Shown here: piece by piece, positions 6,768 through 9,150 of the stretch | Numbering within the stretch: position 1 is the stretch's first letter | Layout: each line of letters begins with the position of its first letter | Source: RGIG8597 sp050872545 | Lineage (GTDB): Bacteria; Spirochaetota; GWE2-31-10 | Assembly (NCBI GenBank): GCA_050872545.1 | Contig: JBNMHA010000094.1 | Span: 1 to 9,150 of the forward strand | Direction: 5' to 3' | DNA length: 9,150 bases | Notes under the pieces: generated by a model | Database searches by the model: none | The model's input: the letters and a program-made list of their open reading frames with translations, nothing else | Told to the model about the DNA's origin: nothing | Made by a program: the position numbers and the translations under genes

Positions 6768-7394
6768 TCATAATTTCACATACTTTTCAAGTGTAAATGA
6801 ATGAAAAGCACGCTGCTCTGCCGACCATATTTTGCCGAATGCCGATTCCGTCATTGAAATATCGTAATCATGACTTACAACGGCAAGTTCTTTTTGTGCT
6901 TCAATCAGTTCCAAGCACCATTGATAATACCCCTCATGATCACTTATGAAAATAAATTTACCATTATCTGTAAGTTTTTTTGCTATAAGAGGTATGAAAT
7001 CAGCCTGAAATAAGCGATGTTTCCAGTGACGTTTTTTAGGCCAAGGATCTGGAAATGTCATGTAAATTTTTTCCAAACTTTTATCGGGAAACATTCTTTC
7101 TATTGAAATCCCTGCTTCTCCGCAAATCCAGCGCACATTGGACAGATTCAATAAATTTTCTTTCATTCTGCTTTTTACAATTCTGTAATCTTTTAAATCT
7201 ATCCCTATAAAGTTTTCAGAAGGATTATTTAATGCCTGTTGCGTAAGAAAATGTCCGTTACCGCAACCAATTTCAACAATAAGTAGATTATTATTCCCGA
7301 AAACTTCATTCCAATCAACAAAGTTAATATCTTCCGGCGGTGTAAAAGTTGTTTCTAACAGCGAGTAGTCGAAACCCTTTTTTTTGAATTTCAT
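6768..7394 (-). CDS. trmB: tRNA (guanine-N7-)-methyltransferase
   Basis: TrmB methylates N7 of guanine 46 in the tRNA variable loop using S-adenosylmethionine. The 208-residue protein shows the class I methyltransferase motif I (VEIGCGNGHFL, with EIGCGNG at 41-47), an acidic strand end (FIGIDLKDYR, about 63-72) and the family signature FPDPWPKKRHWKHRL (114-128) that binds tRNA and substrate. Length is normal for the bacterial single-chain form. The C-terminal TxYE-like region is unusual: it reads MTESAFGKIWSAEQRAFHSF rather than the common T-x-(Y/F)-E run. I chose ATG 7394 because GGGAGA (complement of 7399-7404) sits 4 bases before it; the in-frame ATG at 7406 has no such site and would add four residues. 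It is the first gene of a probable trmB-STAS-kinase operon. Confidence 0.93.
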   Translation of the reverse strand: MKFKKKGFDYSLLETTFTPPEDINFVDWNEVFGNNNLLIVEIGCGNGHFLTQQALNNPSENFIGIDLKDYRIVKSRMKENLLNLSNVRWICGEAGISIERMFPDKSLEKIYMTFPDPWPKKRHWKHRLFQADFIPLIAKKLTDNGKFIFISDHEGYYQWCLELIEAQKELAVVSHDYDISMTESAFGKIWSAEQRAFHSFTLEKYVKL

Positions 7395-7398
7395 GAGG

Positions 7399-7404
7399 TC
7401 TCCC
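7399..7404 (-). promoter_or_regulatory. Ribosome binding site fixing the trmB start
   Basis: The minus strand reads GGGAGACCTCATG. The site overlaps the upstream in-frame ATG (7404-7406), which supports initiation at 7394 instead. Confidence 0.75.
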
Positions 7405-7505
7405 ATAGTGAACTGAATCTACAGAATAACAAAGAAATTGAAGTTGGTGAATAGCTATAGTGTAAATGTTTAGAAAAGCTTTTATGTATTTTTTCAATGA
7501 GTATG

Positions 7506-7511
7506 TATAAT
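7506..7511 (+). promoter_or_regulatory. Probable sigma-70 -10 box for galU
   Basis: A perfect TATAAT preceded directly by TG lies 32 bases before the galU ATG in the 149-base divergent spacer. No convincing -35 hexamer sits 16-18 bases upstream (TATGTA at the 17-base position), so the call rests on the -10 box and its position. A perfect 10-base palindrome AAAAGCTTTT (7474-7483) lies just upstream and could be incidental or an operator. I found no equally good promoter on the opposite strand for trmB. Confidence 0.5.
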
Positions 7512-7543
7512 GTCAAAATAATTACTTATGAACAGGAGAAATT

Positions 7544-8389
7544 ATGAAAGGTGTCATTATTGCTGCCGGATACGGAACACGTTTTTTACCGGGAACCAAA
7601 ACTATTCCTAAGGAAATGTTTCCGCTTGTTGATACGCCGGCAATTCAATTGATTGTTGATGAATTTATAGCTTCGGGAATTAAAGATATTTTAATTATTA
7701 CAAGTCGGCGCAAGAAATCAATGGAAGATTTTTTTGACAGGGAAGTGGAGCTTGAAAATATTTTTTCAAAAGAAGGTGCAGATTCAAAGTTGTCGCTTAT
7801 AGCTGCATCAAATGCAAATATTTTCTTTTCACGTCAATTGGAAATGAAAGGTACCGGACAGGCGATTTTGCAATGCCGACCGTTTGTGGGGAATGATCCG
7901 TTTGTAGTGGCTTATCCGGATGATATTGTTTTTGCTGATACACCGTTGGCAGCACAGCTTGTATCTGTTTATGAAAAGACCGGCTGTTCGGTTTTGGCAG
8001 CGCAGAAAATTGACGCTGATGTTTCAAGATACGGGGTGTTGGACTACAAAGATGAAAACGGAATTCTTCGGGTATCCGAAATTGTAGAAAAACCGGCTGC
8101 AGGAACAGAACCAAGTCATACAATTTCTGTAGGGCGTTACCTTTTTACACCGGATTTATTTCCATTACTGGAAGAAGATTATAAAAAGTATTCAGGCGGA
8201 GAATTTTATCATATCGGCGCAATAAATGCATTGGCAAGAGCCGGTAAAATGTGCGCTCACTGCTTCAGCGGACAGCGAATAGACGTCGGCGACAAGCTGG
8301 GATATATTGAGGGAATTCTTCGTTATGCACTGACCAGAGATGATTTAAGGGACGGAACATTAGAAATAATGAAAAATATTGTAAAATAA
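7544..8389 (+). CDS. galU: UTP--glucose-1-phosphate uridylyltransferase (GalU type)
   Basis: GalU makes UDP-glucose from UTP and glucose-1-phosphate, feeding glycolipid and polysaccharide synthesis. The 281-residue protein has the nucleotidyltransferase start AAGYGTRFLP (7-16) with PKEMFPLVDTPAIQ after it, the RQLEMKGTGQAIL block, YPDDIVF with the metal-binding aspartates (126-127), IVEKPA (180-185) for sugar phosphate binding, and GRYLFTP (197-203). Two places differ from textbook GalU: the glycine block reads AAGYG rather than AGGxG, and the usual GGEIQLTDA is GGEFYHIGA (218-226). I believe this variant is typical of spirochaete homologues, which would make UDP-glucose the likely product, though another sugar nucleotide is not excluded. 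AGGAGA (7534-7539) is 4 bases before the ATG, with a TATAAT promoter element upstream. ssb follows after 78 bases. Confidence 0.85.
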   Translation: MKGVIIAAGYGTRFLPGTKTIPKEMFPLVDTPAIQLIVDEFIASGIKDILIITSRRKKSMEDFFDREVELENIFSKEGADSKLSLIAASNANIFFSRQLEMKGTGQAILQCRPFVGNDPFVVAYPDDIVFADTPLAAQLVSVYEKTGCSVLAAQKIDADVSRYGVLDYKDENGILRVSEIVEKPAAGTEPSHTISVGRYLFTPDLFPLLEEDYKKYSGGEFYHIGAINALARAGKMCAHCFSGQRIDVGDKLGYIEGILRYALTRDDLRDGTLEIMKNIVK

Positions 8390-8467
8390 TTGTTATCTTG
8401 TAGTTAAAAGTGATCTCCAAACGCATTAAAGATAAGTGTAATAATTTATTTTTTAAGGAGTATCTCT

Positions 8468-8881
8468 ATGGAAAAACAATTGAATCTTACTTTAATGGAA
8501 GGACGGCTTACAAGGAACCCCGAATTTTTGCAGACATCGGGCGGCGGAGTGTGTAAATTTGATATTGCAGTTAATAACTCAATCAAATCAGGAAATGAAG
8601 TCAAGAACATGGTTGATTTCTTTTCTATTACAGCTTGGAATAAGTTAGGGGAAATTTGTTCCAAATATTTGAAAAAAGGTGCAAAAGTCAGAATAAGAGG
8701 ACGTTTGAAGCATGATTCTTGGACTTCAAAAGACGGACGGAAAATGTCGAATGTTCACATTGATGCGGCTTCTGTGGAATTTATAGGAAGTAAAAAACGC
8801 CAAAATGACGGAGCCACAGCTTCAACTTCTTCACATGAAGAAATTAATCCTTATCAGACAGAAGCTTCAATTCCATTTTAA
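8468..8881 (+). CDS. ssb: Single-stranded DNA-binding protein
   Basis: SSB coats single-stranded DNA in replication, recombination and repair and recruits partner enzymes through its C-terminal tip. The 137-residue protein carries an OB fold over residues 5-107: MEGRLTRNPE, CKFDIAVNN, VDFFSITAWNKLGE, KYLKKGAKVRIRGRL, W-x-SKDGRKMSN and AASVEFIGSK all fit the family. A short polar linker of about 25 residues follows. The tip reads EASIPF, keeping the I-P-F end but lacking most of the acidic residues of the usual DDDIPF. AAGGAG (8455-8460) lies 7 bases before the ATG. The spacer after galU has no convincing promoter, so readthrough from galU is possible. A strong intrinsic terminator follows 16 bases after the stop. 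Confidence 0.93.
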   Translation: MEKQLNLTLMEGRLTRNPEFLQTSGGGVCKFDIAVNNSIKSGNEVKNMVDFFSITAWNKLGEICSKYLKKGAKVRIRGRLKHDSWTSKDGRKMSNVHIDAASVEFIGSKKRQNDGATASTSSHEEINPYQTEASIPF

Positions 8882-8897
8882 AAACTTTTAATTTGTT

Positions 8898-8944
8898 AAA
8901 AAAACACAACAGTTACGATTAATGCATGACTGTTGTGTTTTTTT
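8898..8944 (+). terminator. Strong intrinsic terminator after ssb
   Basis: A perfect 16-bp inverted repeat: AAAAAAACACAACAGT (8898-8913) pairs with its exact complement at 8929-8944 around a 15-base loop. The 3' arm ends in seven T residues on the plus strand, and the 5' arm begins with seven A residues, so it could work in both directions. It cleanly ends the galU-ssb unit. Confidence 0.92.
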
Positions 8945-9150
8945 GTTATTTCTGTATATGACTTGATTCCAGCACTTGATGTAAGAATCTGCTATGTTTT
9001 ACAGGAGATTGCCGGGTTATGCCCGGCAATGACAAAGGAGATAAAAGCCCGAAGATGACAAACTGTAATGTAACTATTAGGCGATACGTCTTGAAGTACC
9101 ATTGCACCTCGTACAGCTTGTTCGCTAAATATCTTTGAACTACCGTAAGG
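8945..9150. other. Non-coding or unresolved right edge
   Basis: No confident gene is visible. The stretch has a GC-rich palindrome at 9008-9030. The last 150 bases look less AT-rich than other spacers in the window. The minus strand has one frame open from the right edge (9150) to a TAG at 8992-8994, 52 codons, running through the palindrome. It could be the end of a minus-strand gene, a decayed gene, or chance within a dispersed repeat. A 27-codon plus-strand reading frame at 9055-9138 is not convincing. Confidence 0.4.
9008..9030. repeat. Perfect GC-rich palindrome resembling a dispersed intergenic repeat
   Basis: ATTGCCGGG (9008-9016) and CCCGGCAAT (9022-9030) form a perfect 9-bp stem with the 5-base loop TTATG, followed by GACAAAGG. 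Palindromes with a TTGCCGGG core and a following ATGAC are known as dispersed intergenic repeats in several bacterial genomes. Its GC-rich stem stands out against the AT-rich window. There is no T-run, so it is not a typical terminator. Only one copy is present here, so dispersal cannot be shown from this window. Confidence 0.6.

Noticed and set aside
9055..9138. A 27-codon plus-strand reading frame with an AGGAG 14 bases upstream.
   Set aside because: Too short, ribosome spacing too long, no recognisable content, and it lies in a suspected repeat.

Overview
The window is an AT-rich stretch of ordinary bacterial chromosome. It reads most like a spirochaete, probably Treponema. The reasons are the style of the proteins (a GalU variant ending in a GEFYHIGA block, a TGS-containing nucleoside kinase, a compact SSB), a flagellar-type sigma-28 promoter in front of a chemoreceptor gene, and the overall base composition. 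The genus is an inference from protein resemblance only. There is no rRNA, tRNA, CRISPR array, transposase or phage gene.

Layout, left to right. (1) Positions 1-1695, plus strand: the 3' end of an exopolysaccharide-type polyprenyl-phosphate sugar-1-phosphate transferase, overlapped by a lipoprotein gene of unknown function, then at 1-base spacing a small two-helix membrane protein with a YcxB-like C-terminus. These three look like the tail of one operon. (2) Positions 1696-1834: a spacer holding a good match to the sigma-28 promoter consensus. (3) Positions 1835-4569, plus: a 727-residue methyl-accepting chemotaxis protein with an unusual second Cache-type sensor domain after the signalling domain, followed by a DUF2786-like protein. 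(4) Positions 4570-4632: a convergent spacer with a hairpin that could terminate both sides. (5) Positions 4633-7394, minus, transcribed right to left: trmB, a small STAS protein and a TGS/uridine-kinase-family nucleoside kinase, closely spaced and probably cotranscribed. (6) Positions 7395-7543: a divergent spacer with a consensus -10 box for the next gene. (7) Positions 7544-8881, plus: a GalU-type UTP-glucose-1-phosphate uridylyltransferase, then a single-stranded DNA-binding protein, closed by a strong 16-bp intrinsic terminator. (8) Positions 8945-9150: no confident gene. It holds a perfect GC-rich palindrome of the dispersed-repeat kind and a right edge that is visibly less AT-rich than the rest.

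Functionally, the sugar transferase and GalU both belong to surface-polysaccharide precursor metabolism, although they sit about 7 kb apart in separate transcription units. The chemoreceptor unit appears to belong to the motility regulon. The minus-strand group and ssb are housekeeping genes (tRNA modification, nucleotide salvage, DNA replication and repair) with one embedded signalling protein.

I see no clear new multi-gene system. The most unusual single item is the chemoreceptor with an apparently cytoplasmic C-terminal Cache-like domain.
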